DNA from: Callipepla californica brunnescens
Taxonomy: Eukaryota; Chordata; Aves; Galliformes; Odontophoridae
Reading direction: 5' to 3'
Assembly (NCBI GenBank): GCA_023055505.1
Contig: JALIRH010000026.1
Location: 10,245,591-10,309,590, forward strand
Length of the DNA stretch: 64,000 bases
Positions within the stretch are counted from its first letter, which is position 1. Each line of letters opens with the position of its first letter. Of this stretch, positions 1 to 12,800 are shown in pieces. A program made the translations under genes and the position numbers. The notes beneath the pieces are model-generated. The model was not told the origin of the DNA. It searched no databases and saw only the letters and a program-made list of their open reading frames with translations.

Positions 1-2701
1 ATGTGAACGACAGAAGTTTAGTAATGAGAAGCTATGTCATTATGAAGTCTGGAGGCTGGCTTAACTCTTACCTTAGCAGCTCAGATTTTTTTTGGTTTTT
101 ATTTTTGTTGCCAGCAGTACTACAAATTTCTGCCTTCAGGATACTGCTGCATTCTGCCAACACAACTGTTCAGCTACCCAAAAAAGTCCATCAACTGCTC
201 TGTTTGAAAAATAATCTCGTTTAAAAAGTCGATCTCAGATGCAGAAGCTTCCCATTCTGGTTCACAGTCCAGTGGCACAACCAGTAGGCCAGAACATGGG
301 AGAAGAAGGCAACTGAAGGACAGGCACGGGTGGCTGAACACAGCAATTCAAGTGTTATCATAACTAATCATGATGAGATTACCCATTCTGCTCAGTACCA
401 TTTACAGTGGCCAATAATGTGTTAAAATCTTCCAGCCTTAAGGATTCCTTACTTAAAAAAGGAAGGAAAGTGCTAAACTATACTAAGAACTCATTTGTCT
501 ACGAAATAAACTATCCAGATATTGTAAGTAACAACCACTCATATAATAAGAGACTTAAAAATATCAAGTGTACAGTTATGTGGGTTAAGTTTCGTAACAG
601 AAGCCTCACCAAAAATGAAAATGAAATAAGGACATGCAAAAATAGACTATATTTTAAAGGCCATCAGTTGCATAAGCCTCATATTTTCAGTGCACATTCT
701 GTAAGGATAAGAACACTTTAATATTGCGAACAGTAATTTTTACTAAGTGAACTCTCCTCTTTTTCTTTGCTTTGTATTATTTTCAGTTACTCATCAGTTC
801 CTCTCAACAACACAGAACCTAAGGAAGTATATAAAAAACATCCAGACAGGACACGTGCACACAAAAGTTCATCTCTAGGATGCCATTTTCAAGTAGATTA
901 CTTTATCTGTATTACATCAGTATGGATATTTAAGATGAAATAGGCTTGGACACACTTTAGGTGCTTTTTCCTCCCCGTAAGAACTTACTCAATTAAACAA
1001 TTACAATATTTATATGCTACATAAGAACGTCTGCACATCGGCTTAAAACAAAGAAACAGACTTAAACTAATGCAAGCTGCATTTCCAGAAAGTTTCCATG
1101 CAGACAACACTTCTGTCGGGATAAAAACCAGCCTATTTCATCACTGTATGAGAAACACGTGTGAAATTCTAATAGAACAGAGATATATTCAGAAAAGGTT
1201 CAATTTTTTCAGTAGGTTAATTTCTACAAAAGAAGCTGTCACACTTAACTACTGCTAAAAAGGTATTTCAAGAGTACATTATATATTTCAGACTCCTAAA
1301 ACAGAACCTCGTTGAAAAAAGTTTAAGAAGTCTTCTAATGCTTAAAAAAATATCACCATCTAAAAGTAGAAACGTCCCTTCGTTGAGAAAGATTCATCAC
1401 TGATTACAATAACATAAATACAATCAGCTCCTGATGACTTAGCTACATACTCCTGAAGCATTGTGTATGAAGAGTGCTCATCCAGCTATATAGTGTGCTA
1501 ACCTTCACTTACATAAACGATTTTGAATTTAGTGTAGAATTCAGCAGTGGCCACAGTGATCTGTATCTGTTTCCACATGAACACGTGGTACATTATTTAG
1601 GAACCACTGCGGAAAACATATACATATGTACAGGGATACATATAGCAAGCAAAATTAAATAACTAAGTCCTTATTCTCATCTGCAATAGAGTTGTGCTGT
1701 TTCTTTGGAAGTTAAGCAGCATGCTTTTCTACCAAACACACTTGCACAGTTCTGAAAAGCACACTGTACACAGGACTTGGTAGCAGTGAATAATTATCTT
1801 TGTGAATTAATTCTATCTTTTTCACAGAAATTATTTCTTTAGGTTCCTTACTCCAAAGGAAGAAAAAGAAATGGAAGGAGACACAGATATCAGAGTACGC
1901 TGAAAGTTAGAAATGAAAAGCACGCTGTGATTACAAACGCTACAGGTTTGAGAATTATTTTGAAAGCTGGCTATGTCAGCTTGTTCTGACTAAAACCAAT
2001 GCCTACTCCCACTCCACACACACAGTTATTTTTCCATAAGGATTTAAAATTCTGAAACTACCAGAAGAAAATACTGCAAGAAAGAAATCACTGCAATAAA
2101 TTAGATTAGGAATACCAGAAACAGAGATATTAAACAGCCTAAAAGGCAACTCAAAATATCACAGCTGAATTACCAAGGCAGAATGCTGAAGACCCGCTCT
2201 TTATCAAGAGGTCATCAATGAGAACAGGAAGAAGCTTAATTAAGGACCCCCCCTGCTCTCCCACAGAACTCCTGCTATAGCTTTCCACAGGAGCTTGCAG
2301 CTAGGCATTATGAAAAAACAACAACACAACTCCACCATTGCTAGTTTATATCTGACTTTGCAACAGACTGATTACAAAAGATACTTTTACCTTCTTCTCT
2401 GATGTTAGAATCCTGAACAACTTTTTAGAAAACGAAGGGAACTAGGAAAAGTGCTTTGTAAGGAAGAGACATGCGAGTGCCAATAAGGCAGGCAAGCCAG
2501 AAACAATATATAACCAGAAAAGGTAAAACAGAAGAGGGAAAAATAAAGAGCAAATAGAATCGGAGTGCCACAAACACTAACGGAGCGTGACAAGATGGGA
2601 GAAGTCCTCTAATCAGACAAACGCAGAAGAGCAATAAAGCTTCCAGCATTTGAATCTGCGTGTGGAACAGGGTATTAGAACTTCCCAATTCCTTTTAGTA
2701 C
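1..2701 (-). other. SEC24B: SEC24B intron 3, 5' part (incomplete)
   Basis: This is intronic sequence downstream, in the gene sense, of exon 3. It is AT-rich. I looked on the minus strand for the expected acidic exon and for a splice-bounded coding block and found none. The open frames here, such as 2405-2688 on the minus strand, carry no recognisable domain. No RNA gene or clear mobile element was seen. Confidence 0.7.
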
Positions 2702-2887
2702 CTTCCTGAAGGACTGCGTCCAGCGACTGTTTAACAGAGGGTGAGGACCGTGGCTGTGAAGCTAGGCCTGGAGCCGGTGTCCTCACCGAGGAGATCAGAG
2801 CAGAGGAAGCAGGCGTCCCGACCCCAGGCTTGGTAACCTGAATGCTCTGGCTCACAGGGTGCACGGACTGTGAGGAGTCAACGCCAC
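2702..2887 (-). CDS. SEC24B: SEC24B coding exon 3
   Basis: This 186-nt exon encodes about residues 277-338. The acceptor is ctgttgttttcag|gtggcg (AG at 2889-2888) and the donor is caggaag|gtacta (GT at 2701-2700). The peptide begins GGVDSSQSVHPV, passes through SSVRTPAPG and ends DAVLQEG. It is Ser/Pro/Thr-rich and aligns loosely with the mammalian SEC24B stretch that follows the exon 2 region, including a similar LLQQKG-like end. Phase is 1 on both sides and matches exon 2, which is the main structural support, since the sequence itself diverges fast. The next exon (the mammalian acidic, alternatively spliced segment) is not found between here and position 1, so it must lie outside the window. 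Confidence 0.78.
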
Positions 2888-3254
2888 CTGAAAACAACAG
2901 CAGAAAGTAGGAACACTTTTTTTTTTTCTCTCTCTATATTTACAAAAGCAAATACACAATACAAGCAACTATATTTAATGTTGACTTCACAATCACAAAA
3001 ACAACACAGTACTTCAGAGAGATGCCTTCACACAAGTATTCATAGAAAAGGTGGATGTCTTTTTTAATGTTAAAGGTCTGTAATTTAAAATACTTCATTA
3101 AAATGAGCAGTCTGCTCTGACAACCAACAGCAGAAAGGAAGATGTAAGCTGGCACAACTTGACCCAATAAGAAAACCCATTTCAAAGCAATTTGCTTCAA
3201 CCAGCCCTGAGTGGTTCACAGAACTTCTCATGTCTTTTAAACATCTTGATTAGG

Positions 3255-3437
3255 CATGAGGGTGAGGGTGATGGAGCACTGGCACAGGCTGCCCAGGGGG
3301 GTTGTGGAATCTCCTTCTCTGGAGATATTCAAGACCCGCCTGGACACCTACCTGTGCAACCTGGTGTAGGGAACCTGCTTTGGCAGGGGGGTTGGACTCG
3401 ATGATCTCTTCAGGTCCCTTCCAACCCCTACGATTCT
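3255..3437 (+). mobile_element. CR1 LINE 3' fragment
   Basis: This is a 5'-truncated CR1 retrotransposon copy. Recognisable pieces in order are gagcactggcacaggctgcc, a ggagatattcaagacccgcc block, ttggactcgatgatctcttc and the end tccaaccc...gattctataat. It sits antisense to SEC24B in intron 2. No coding capacity remains. Confidence 0.88.
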
Positions 3438-6417
3438 ATAATCTGTTTTAAAAATAGTCAGATTGATGCTTTGAGAGATTTAACAGTCCAGTTGAAATTC
3501 CTATCAGATAAGGACAGTATAAGTTCAATTACATTCATGTTAACGAGAGTCACTCCCTGTTTACAACATCATATTATCATTCTCTTTAAAAACAACTACT
3601 GTTTAAGAACTTCTGACAGACCAAACTACTAAGAAGAAGAATGGGAAAAAAAAATATTTGACCAACTCAATGACTCAGCATACCAACACGGAAATTAAAC
3701 TGGAACAAAATTCAGACATTTACAGTTTCAGAGGATTAATTTAAATTACAGATTTCAGCAGTTGGATGTTCATGTAATTTTAGCTTTGCTTCCCCTGCAC
3801 AAATAATAGTGCAGCACATACAACAGCAGACTTTTTCCTGAATAAATGAGCTGATATTTGACAGGACTTTACGGGGGAAGTTGAAGCCTCCTGTCTCCTT
3901 TAGAGGTGAAAAAGAGGTTATGACCCTCTTGTATTTCTTACTCATCTTCAAAATTGACACTGTACTTTTTGCCACCTTAAGGGCACTTCTCTTTATAACA
4001 CAGTTTTTAAATACAGTCTGTAGTACATATACTACTTTTTTGCAACAATTACCAAAACCTAGAGTGAAACTTATTTCTCCAAAGTACGAGCACATAGCAT
4101 TTTCTATTGAAATGTACTTGCTGTATCCGATGTTTCCACACAACACCTCATGGACTCCTCAAGGAAGCACCAGCATCTGCCAGCAGAAACAATGTTCTGG
4201 CAGCTACACAGCTTCCTCGAGCAAGACAAATGAGCTGACTCGGGAAGATCCGTGATGTTAGTGTGCTCACCTTGCTTTAGTAGCAGCAAGTTCTGGATGG
4301 GATTTTGGTACTTCCCACGCTTCAAATCAATAAAGCAATGCTTGCAATTTCAAGTACTGCCATAAAGCACTCTACATGTTAACAGCACCACATGCTTAAA
4401 GTCAAAACTAATTTGATGTGGCTTGAACCAGCTGAAGATTTAGTACTCTCCTGTCAGATACTAGATTCCTATTTTCACGCATAAGCTATCCAAAAATTTC
4501 CCCCAAAATGATGTACATCCTTATCTAAATAGGATTAATCTCATTACCCCTGTAAGCGAATGTTTTTAAACTTGGAACAGCTTTTCTTTTTTTAAGGAAG
4601 CTGTGAAATTACACGTTGACTTGGTGACTGGAAAGCTCTGGGAAGCTACATGTAAAAAGGGAACAAATTTAATCTGAAAAAATACACTGATAACTCATCA
4701 TGAGATAACCTGTGGTTAAGGTGAATTTTTTACTAATATTCTCTTTTTCTTGGCTAGTAGCAAGACCGTGTCTTGCAACACAGGTACTGACCAGTTCAAG
4801 ATAGTGTACTGCATTTCAGAGGCAAAGCTGAACCGACCACATGCTTAAAGTTTCCCATCAGCTTATCCAGAACAATGCTGGTTAGCCATTGCCACACCAA
4901 GGAAGACCATCATTATGCTGCAGAAAATACAAAACCCCATCTCAGTGGACACAACGTTCTCTGTATTTTCCCCCTCCCCTACAAACCTTTCTTTATGCAT
5001 GCTAACACTTCATTCACGCCTTTCAACCATGAAGATACCCTGTAATATAAATTACCAAATGATTTTGTAACCAGCTTCTTGGTTACAAAAACCCTGCGCC
5101 AATAAAGATGTCCTGTTAGAAGACATGCTACAGAAACAATCTTCGCAAATGTGTGAATCAGAGATAAAGCATCATTTTTCCTATACACTATACCAGAAGT
5201 TTTTATTTCCAACTTGAGACCTAAAGGAGCAGTTTACCACAGTAGTACCATCAAGTTTTCAGAAGAGGTTAAAGATCCATCCATTCTGAGTCACTACAGC
5301 CATGATCTTGATTGGCCTCCCCCTCCATCCTTCCTTAACTTAGCATTTAATTACTACGGAGAGGTTTACCACCTTCTTGCAGCATCCGATCTCCACAACC
5401 TTCCACATCTCAGCTGCAAACCTCTGCCCTTTTTCTAGACACATCTGTGCACTATACACACAGGATTATAACATTCCTACAGAAGTGGGGCAGCAAGGAG
5501 TTTAGACCCAATCTAACCTAAGGGGAAGGACATACATGAAGTCAAGAAATTCAAGTGTCTCCAGATCAAGCTGCCTGCAGCACAGCAGACAAGATCCATA
5601 AAGCAAAGAAATCCGTCCCATACACCCTCAGAAGTTCTCCCCTCAATGATGGGAGCAGAGGAGACCCTAGTAAAATTTGGGCATCCTCACTGAGGAAACG
5701 CACAGACCCACACTGCCTGGAAAGTACCAAGAGAATCACAATTTCAACTGAGATAAGCTGGAAAAACAATAAAGAAAGCTACTGACCTAGAGAGACAAAA
5801 GCCCTGAGCAATACAGAGTGTTATTTACATAGGATAGCACTGTTCTAGACAGATATAGTGATAATATATTTCTATACTTCTGCTGAAATACATAATCAAA
5901 AATCTCAATGACAGAAAGTTCTCTTGGTACAGCAACTAGCAGTAGGAAAGGGTAATCAAAACTTATTTACATGAACAGTCTTAGAAAACACCTGAATTTC
6001 AGCATACATTAAGCAATTTTCAAGCAATTTTGCACAGAACAGACTGAAACTGTTTTCTGTCATTGTTTTCTTCTTGAATACTTCATCCCTCTCACTGTTC
6101 CCCAGAAAACTTGTTTTTCTGAACTGTTTATCATTTCCTTAGATTGCCAGCACGTTATACTCTTTCCAAAGACGTACAAAAAATGGCAAGTCATTTTCAA
6201 GTTTCCACTCTGTTTTTGTTTTTTTTTTTTAGGACAGCCAACACTTTGACTTCTCTGTCTAAAAGTACTCCATCTGATTACAACAGAACTGCACAGAGAA
6301 ATTCAGAAAGTGTTCCTGCCCTCCAAAAAGCACCTCAAACAAGTGTTTGGCATCTTCCTGGCCGAACTATCAGTGTTTTTACATTTTAAGCAAAATACAT
6401 TGAATTCTATACTTTAA

Positions 6418-6480
6418 AACAAACAAACAAACACACAAACAAAAACAGCCAACCAATAAAAAACAACAAACAAAAACAAC
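6418..6480. repeat. AAAC/AAAAC-rich simple repeat
   Basis: Imperfect AAAC units (aacaaacaaacaaacacaca and similar) with interruptions, in SEC24B intron 2. No other role is visible. Confidence 0.85.
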
Positions 6481-7230
6481 ATTCAGACTTCATTAACCAT
6501 GTCATCCTGTTAAATTATATAATGAGAAGCTGGTAGGCAATGAAACCTACTTGCATAGTGGGAATTAAATCTGTATCTAAAGGAATTATATGTGACTCAC
6601 GTCTGATGGAACACCTACAGCTACGTATAATGCAGTGAAGTACTCGCATCAATACCACAGAAAGAATGGGACCATACTAGTTCAGCCCCAGCTTTTTAAA
6701 CTGCTGCGAATCCAAGCGAAAGCTGCTACTTGAGCAGTATTTCAGCTCATCATGCCAACATTGCCAGTAAATCAGATTGCTTTCCCTTCAATCTGCTGCT
6801 GGTTGCTACCTTAATTTGCTCTCTCTCTGTCAGCAAACACAGAATCACTTCTGCACTGAGTTTCAACCTGAAAAATAGTTCAGACTGAAAAGAAAGATGT
6901 TATGCTCCAAATAAATCAGTTTCTCAACAGAGTTCACTGCACAGGGAGGCAGAGGGCATGCTTATCTCAGCAGCTTTACAAGCTCAAAAAGAGTCTGAAT
7001 GTGGCATATGTAATTATGACCACAATCCAGCAAAGAAAAACAAAACAAATACTGTAATATTGCTCAAACAAACCAACAGTGGATTAGTGTTTATTTTTGT
7101 AACTGGAAAGTATGTACCTATTACATGCCATTACCACAGTGACTTCAATCATAAGCTCTTTGAAATTCAAGTTTGATATTACTACTAGTTCTTCAAGGAC
7201 ATGTGTAACTTGTCAAGCTTAAAGAGAACA

Positions 7231-7462
7231 GATTAACATTGGAAGTAAGGAGGAAGTCTTGGACAGAGAGGGTGGTGAGGTGCTGGAACAGGCTGCCCAG
7301 ACATGCAGTTGATGCCGCGTCCCTGGAGGCTTTCAAGGTAAGGCTGGCTCAGGCCCTGGGCAACTTGATCTAGCTGTGGCGTCCCTGTTCACTGCAGAGC
7401 AGTTGGACTAGACAGCCTTCAAAGGTCCCTTCCAACTCTAAGGATTCTGTGATTCTACAATC
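7231..7462 (+). mobile_element. CR1 LINE 3' fragment
   Basis: This is a 5'-truncated CR1 copy with gattaacattggaagtaagg, the block ggtgaggtgctggaacaggc, ctggaggctttcaaggtaag, and the 3' end ccttccaactctaaggattc followed by tgtgattcta. It is antisense to SEC24B in intron 2. Confidence 0.88.
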
Positions 7463-7945
7463 TCAATCACTTGTTTAAACTGCACTGAACAGCTCTGGAA
7501 GGCTACACATGGCTCATACTGCTCTGCAGAGTCTGGCCAGCTCTGCTGTCTCACCCATACATAATACGGCCCTTCCACTCAAAAACAGTTATGAACAAAT
7601 AATAGTCTTCAAAGAAAAAGGAAAACAAATTAATATGCATTTAAATGAAAAACCTGTGTAAACTAAATTGTAAAGTCTGAACATACAGCAGATAGTCTTC
7701 ATATGGCCACGGCAAATCTCACCACTCTGGAAAGATGCTGAATAAAAAATAAATGATTTTCATACAAGTAGTTCAGCGTCCTGGAAAGATACGTGAATTC
7801 CAAGAAGTTCAGCTATTGGTTCTATACTGAAGATCATTGAGTTTTCAGACACACTTTTAAACCTTTAGTCCTTAAAATAATTCATTTGTTTATGCCTAAG
7901 TTTTTAAGTACTATTATTCTCAGAAGTTCTGTCAAGCCCTCCCTC

Positions 7946-7964
7946 TTTTTTTTTTTTTTTTTTT
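7946..7964. repeat. T19 homopolymer
   Basis: An uninterrupted run of 19 T in SEC24B intron 2 (A19 in the gene sense). It is likely length-polymorphic and error-prone in sequencing. Confidence 0.9.
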
Positions 7965-9115
7965 AAACAGGATTTTGTTTTAGTTTTGAAATATTAAATA
8001 AACATGCACAAGAATACCAGAGACAGAACTCAAATCTCCCGAAACTGAGCTGAAGGATACCACTCAGACTGGAAACAAAAAACAACACAGAAACTAAAGT
8101 CAACCCTGACATGCACTGGATGAACTTGGTTTAAGCTAAGCTGTGCTCCTACTCAAAGCTTTACTACCATCAAAAACATGTTCCTTGGTCTTTAAAAGCC
8201 TCAGCTACAAGCACTCCAAAACCAATTTTGATGTTAATCTATAATCTGAAAGATGCAGCATAAAGAAGGAAACATTCTACAGCTCACTAATACCCATCTC
8301 ATCAGAAAAGTATTAGTCTTCTACAGCTTACAAGTCAGAACTGCTTCGAGTCAGAATATTACCAGTATAGAAGGACAACCAGAACTTTCTTCCACACGCT
8401 ATTTAGAGAATACAGCCTCAGAGGGAAACAAAATGTTTAGTTACATAGGTCCCCCTCACACACATCTAATTCCTTCCACTTTTCCTATCCCACGAACTTG
8501 CAGTCATGTTTCCCATGAAGCAGCAGAAGCTGACACTACCAGCAGGGACTGAGCGTAACTGCCTTCAACTGGCAGCCTCCCCACCTCATTCTCTACTGCC
8601 ACAACAATGCTAAAATAACGTTGCTCATTAAAATAATCAGCTACAACCACCTAAAAAGCTGTCACATGCAAATGCTTCTTGAAAAACACACAAAATAATT
8701 GGCCCCAAACCCATTTAAGCTTCTAATTTTTCTGAACTGTCTCAAGAGACAAGAGTGCATACATGTTCACTAAGATAAGAGTTAAAGAACAACAACAAAA
8801 AATTCTCATCATCCTCCTTCAACACAGCATGAAAGACTTACCTTGTAAGTCAACTTAAAAAAAATAAATAAATAAACAGCAAATAACTTTTCAACTTTCC
8901 CCAGTAGTGTTTTTTTCTCTCTCTCAACAGAAGCACATCAGTGATAGCATTAACTGCTTTTGTGAGGACTGGGGTAACCAAAGGAGAAAAGCTCCCAGAA
9001 AGGATAGAATTAAAAATTATAATAAAGAATTTCACAGAATGATCAAGTACAAAACAACGAAAGTATGGCACTTCTGATATTTCCCAGGTGCAGCCTTTAA
9101 ATAACAATACTGTAC

Positions 9116-9823
9116 CTCTGTTTGCTTGGTTGTTTACTTTAGCAACGGATCCCGTGAGATTCTTGTTGAGGTTGTCCTGAAAGGACTGAGCAGATGAAGT
9201 AGTTGATGATGTAGAGTTATATCCCACAGGAACGTGTTGTTGAAGTGAATGAGGTACTGATGGACTCTGGCTAGAAAATGCGTTTGTCTCTTTGAACTGT
9301 CCAGCTGCGGGAAGGCTCTGAGAGGTAAATGCCTGCCCATACACGCTGCTAGCAGCCACGGGAGGATAGGAAACATTTGGATACATGGCACTAGAAACCA
9401 TGGGCATGGTGTAATGATCAGAATTAAGGGGAAATCCCTGAGACGCAACTGAAGAGCTGACTGAAGAGTTGTAGTGACCACCAAACGCAGAATATGACTG
9501 CTGAGCGCTCGTATGCAAGTAGGATCCAGATGGTACTGCTCCTTGAATGGGTCCTTCAGTCAGCCCCACTGTATGGGGAGGAGTGTTGTTGTAGAACTGC
9601 TGTGATTCCCGGGTATTCAACACACTGCTTCCCACAGGTGGTGTCATGACATTTTGTGCTGGTGCTGAATAGTAAGGGGACTGGTAACTGCCTCTGTATT
9701 GATTATCCAAATGCGATGAAACAGCTTTATTGGGCACTTCGGAATAGTGTCCTGAGGGTGCACTGTAGTTTGGAGGAGGCAAGCCATAGCCAGAGTGGAA
9801 CTGCATCTGACTCTGCACAGGAC
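9116..9823 (-). CDS. SEC24B: SEC24B coding exon 2 (disordered Ser/Tyr/Gln-rich region)
   Basis: This 708-nt exon encodes about residues 41-276. The acceptor is tttcttcatttcag|gtcctg (AG at 9825-9824) and the donor is acagag|gtacag (GT at 9115-9114). The peptide runs from GPVQSQMQFHSGYG through YSAPSGHYSE, PYYSAPAQNV and SSVASQGFPLNSDHY. This matches the SEC24B N-terminal extension as I know it (for example SGYG...APSGHYS and SSVASQGFP). The segment is low-complexity, rich in Ser, Tyr, Pro and Gln, and has no globular domain. In SEC24 proteins such extensions precede the SEC23-binding and cargo-binding core. The open frame runs on past the donor to 8850, but that tail is intronic. Phase is 1 on both sides, so skipping would keep the frame. 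Confidence 0.93.
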
Positions 9824-12800
9824 CTGAAATGAAGAAAAAGTGTCTCATGTATTAAAGGTGCATCTGATAGCGGTGCGAATCTACTCTACTTTTTGTAGCC
9901 AAAAAGCGATCTGTTCTTGTTTTTTCCTCCTATATTTGAGGTCAGTGTCCGTCAGTAGAACAAAATGAACGGACCAAGTACAGTGCATATAAAATACCAC
10001 ATCTAAAATCACTTGCATATACAAAAAAGTACCAGAAAATGCATCTCTTCCATTACAAAAACAAAAAGATGCTTCCACGTCAAGACCCTGAGGCATCACA
10101 TTTGTATTTAGAACATTTTAAGAAAGTATTTTAGTAAACAATGAGCAACAGCAAGCACCAAACCAGTATTTCAGTACCTGATTACAACAACATGCCTCCA
10201 AGAACTGACTGAATATGGAAAACAAGAAGCCGCTGCCAAATGAGTAAGCTAATATGTAAATACAAGGGTACTCATCTTAGTAAATCCCCAATATGGTGAC
10301 CAAAATAAGGGAAAAAACAACCACTCTGAAGCACTTTAACATAATTTTTTGTATTTATAGAAACCATCATTTTTATGAAACCACAGAGTGTTCGATGAGG
10401 CACTTCTGTTCACTGCATTATACTTCTATCAGGTAGAGAAGATGTTGGTATCAGAGAGCTTCAGCTGTCCCAGCAAGCAGCTCTGCAGCATTAGAGGTGG
10501 TCCAGCAAGGGTACGTGTTAAGACAGCAAATATTATGTCCCAATTTTATTTACTTCTTATATAAACTGATCCATGGTAAATATCAGAGTCTTTCTCGGTG
10601 ACTTCTCCCAAGCCCTGACCTCTGTTTTCTAGTGAACCATACTTGCATTTCCCTGGACTATCCCCTTTCTTAACACTGCCACACCCTGCTGCTTACACCA
10701 CGCTGTGTGACGTTATTTCCCAGCATTTGGTGGACAGGGACATGCAGCACAATGCTGCACCACTCAAATTCAACAGCAGGTGAGAGAATGCTGGATTTCT
10801 GATTTGCCTCCTCCTACTGACTGTGTCAGTATGTAGGTATTACCTCTCCCATATATGCTTCTGTAGAAGAATGAAGTCACCACCGTCCAAGTGACATCCC
10901 AGTGTTTTATGATTAAGTTACAGGGCAATTGTAATAATGACTTGTTAACAGAATCATGTAAGCAAGGAACATACCATCCAAAAGTACTTTCTGATCTAAC
11001 TAATGAAAAGGCATTTCATGTGGCAACCCAAAACTCTGAGTAGAAGAACAAGCAACAGTACTGTAAGAGTGCCAGGTAAAGAGACAGCAAGGCCCTGGGG
11101 AACAAAGCACTGGAGCTTTTAAAAGCAACAACGACACATTAACAGTTTTGAGGAGTATGTAATTTTATGCTTCTGATTCACTGTTATCATGAAGTGGAAC
11201 CTACCTTATAATGTTCTGCCGTTTATCCTCCTTCAGAGAGAAAGATTTTCCAATTAGTAACCCACTGACAACTACAGGCTACACTTAGATGTACTTGAGC
11301 AGATTTTCGACCTGCTTTTGCAAAGCAAACTCAAAAATACACAAATAACTTAGGTCAAGGCTTACTGGTTTCAGAAGCTATGTTATTTAAGGTGGCAAGG
11401 AAAGCTGTTCTAGCTGAACATTCTATGCATTTGTTTCACTGCGTTGTGGGATGCTGAATAAACCAACTTAGCAGGCATAATTTAGAAACTGGTTTAGGAG
11501 CACCTCACTTTAAATAAACAGCTGCGTATCAGTTCACCTTGTAAAGCCTTGCAGTATCTAGCTCTGGTTTAAAAACACACACTTCATGGATCTGTTGAAT
11601 TACCAGTACAAAATACCAGTTTCCACATCACAGTCCAAGTCATGTTTATTCACACCTGTAAACAGAATCAGCTATTATGAGTTCAAAAAGACACAAAAGC
11701 ACACAGCAAAATCCCACAAAATCAAGAAATACACTGACATCTATGATATTTGGACTTCAAAAATCTTACAACTACAGATGAACTATAATCCCTGTCATTC
11801 GAAATGAGCTTCACATCCATTTGAACATAAAGAACGTGATTAGAAAGTAACTCGTAGCGCAATTAGTAGCTGAGGCTTTTAATGATGACTACATAATTGG
11901 GCCACTTTCAACACGGGAAATCTGGGTCTATTTTTGGCGCTGTTTTGAAATCCGGATAATTGAACATTCTTGTCCTGCCCTCTCAGCCAGTGTACCTTTC
12001 TCCCCAAACACCTGACAGCTCTCTTTCATAAACTTTGTACAAGGAGGTGAAAGCCTTACCTGCACACAGCAAGCGTACAGCTAACACGCCACCTCCGTAT
12101 CAGACGGCAGGGAAACTCTCCTGCCATCGACAAATCCAAACCTCATAATGTTGCAACATGTTAAGTACAAATGCATTAGCAGCTGGATGCCAAAAACACG
12201 AGTGCTTTTCCACAGAAAAAAAAAAGTGTTGCCAGAGGAAAAAAAAAAAACAACAGTGTCACAGCTACACTAACACCAACACCCATGGAAATTAGTAAAA
12301 TTAGCTCGGTTTTCTAGTGTTGTTTGCTATTATTTCTGTCCACACATTCTCTTCAGCCTTCTGCCGTGCACGTGTAATCTACAGATCCTGAATGCACGCT
12401 GCCTTCCTAGGTGAATTTCCTGCAATTTTTAGCATCTGTGTGCCCAAATGCAGAGAGCAGGCAGCACAGATCCCACGGGTGTCTCTTAAGGAGGGACAAG
12501 GGGTAGCACTGCCCTGCCCAGTTCAGTTCTGTGTGTCCTTCACTGCCAGCACAGCACCCACCACACTGAGTCCTGCTGGACTCTCACAGCAGCTCAGCGA
12601 TGGAATTCAACAGCTTCCCGTTTCCATAACACGCTCAGGAATTTCTTAAGTCTATCCTCCCCTTCAAATAGAACAATAACTAAAGACCTAACACTTCAGG
12701 AGTAAGGCAAAACAAAGCTAGAAAATTAAAGTGATTATCCCAAAAATTCTAGCAGAAATAGCAACTGTCCTGTTTATTTATTTATTTATTACCAACAATT

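Larger units (their letters stand above)
2888..9115 (-). other. SEC24B: SEC24B intron 2
   Basis: This 6.2-kb intron lies between exons 2 and 3. It holds two CR1 3' fragments (about 3255-3437 and 7231-7462), an AAAC-rich simple repeat (6418-6480), and a T19 run at 7946-7964 (A19 in the gene sense). The open frames of 60-136 codons on either strand show no known domain and are taken as chance. Confidence 0.8.

Noticed and set aside
1..2700. Search for the next SEC24B exon (acidic segment)
   Set aside because: No acidic stretch bounded by splice sites was found on the minus strand, so the exon is taken to lie outside the window.
9134..9484. Overlapping 116-codon frame inside SEC24B exon 2
   Set aside because: A shadow of the real frame. 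It opens with TTG, and its composition follows from the low-complexity codons of the true frame.
8850..9848. 332-codon minus-strand open frame taken as one protein
   Set aside because: Only 9823-9116 is SEC24B coding. The first residues precede a clear acceptor and the last 90 or so follow a clear donor and lose the Ser/Gln-rich character.
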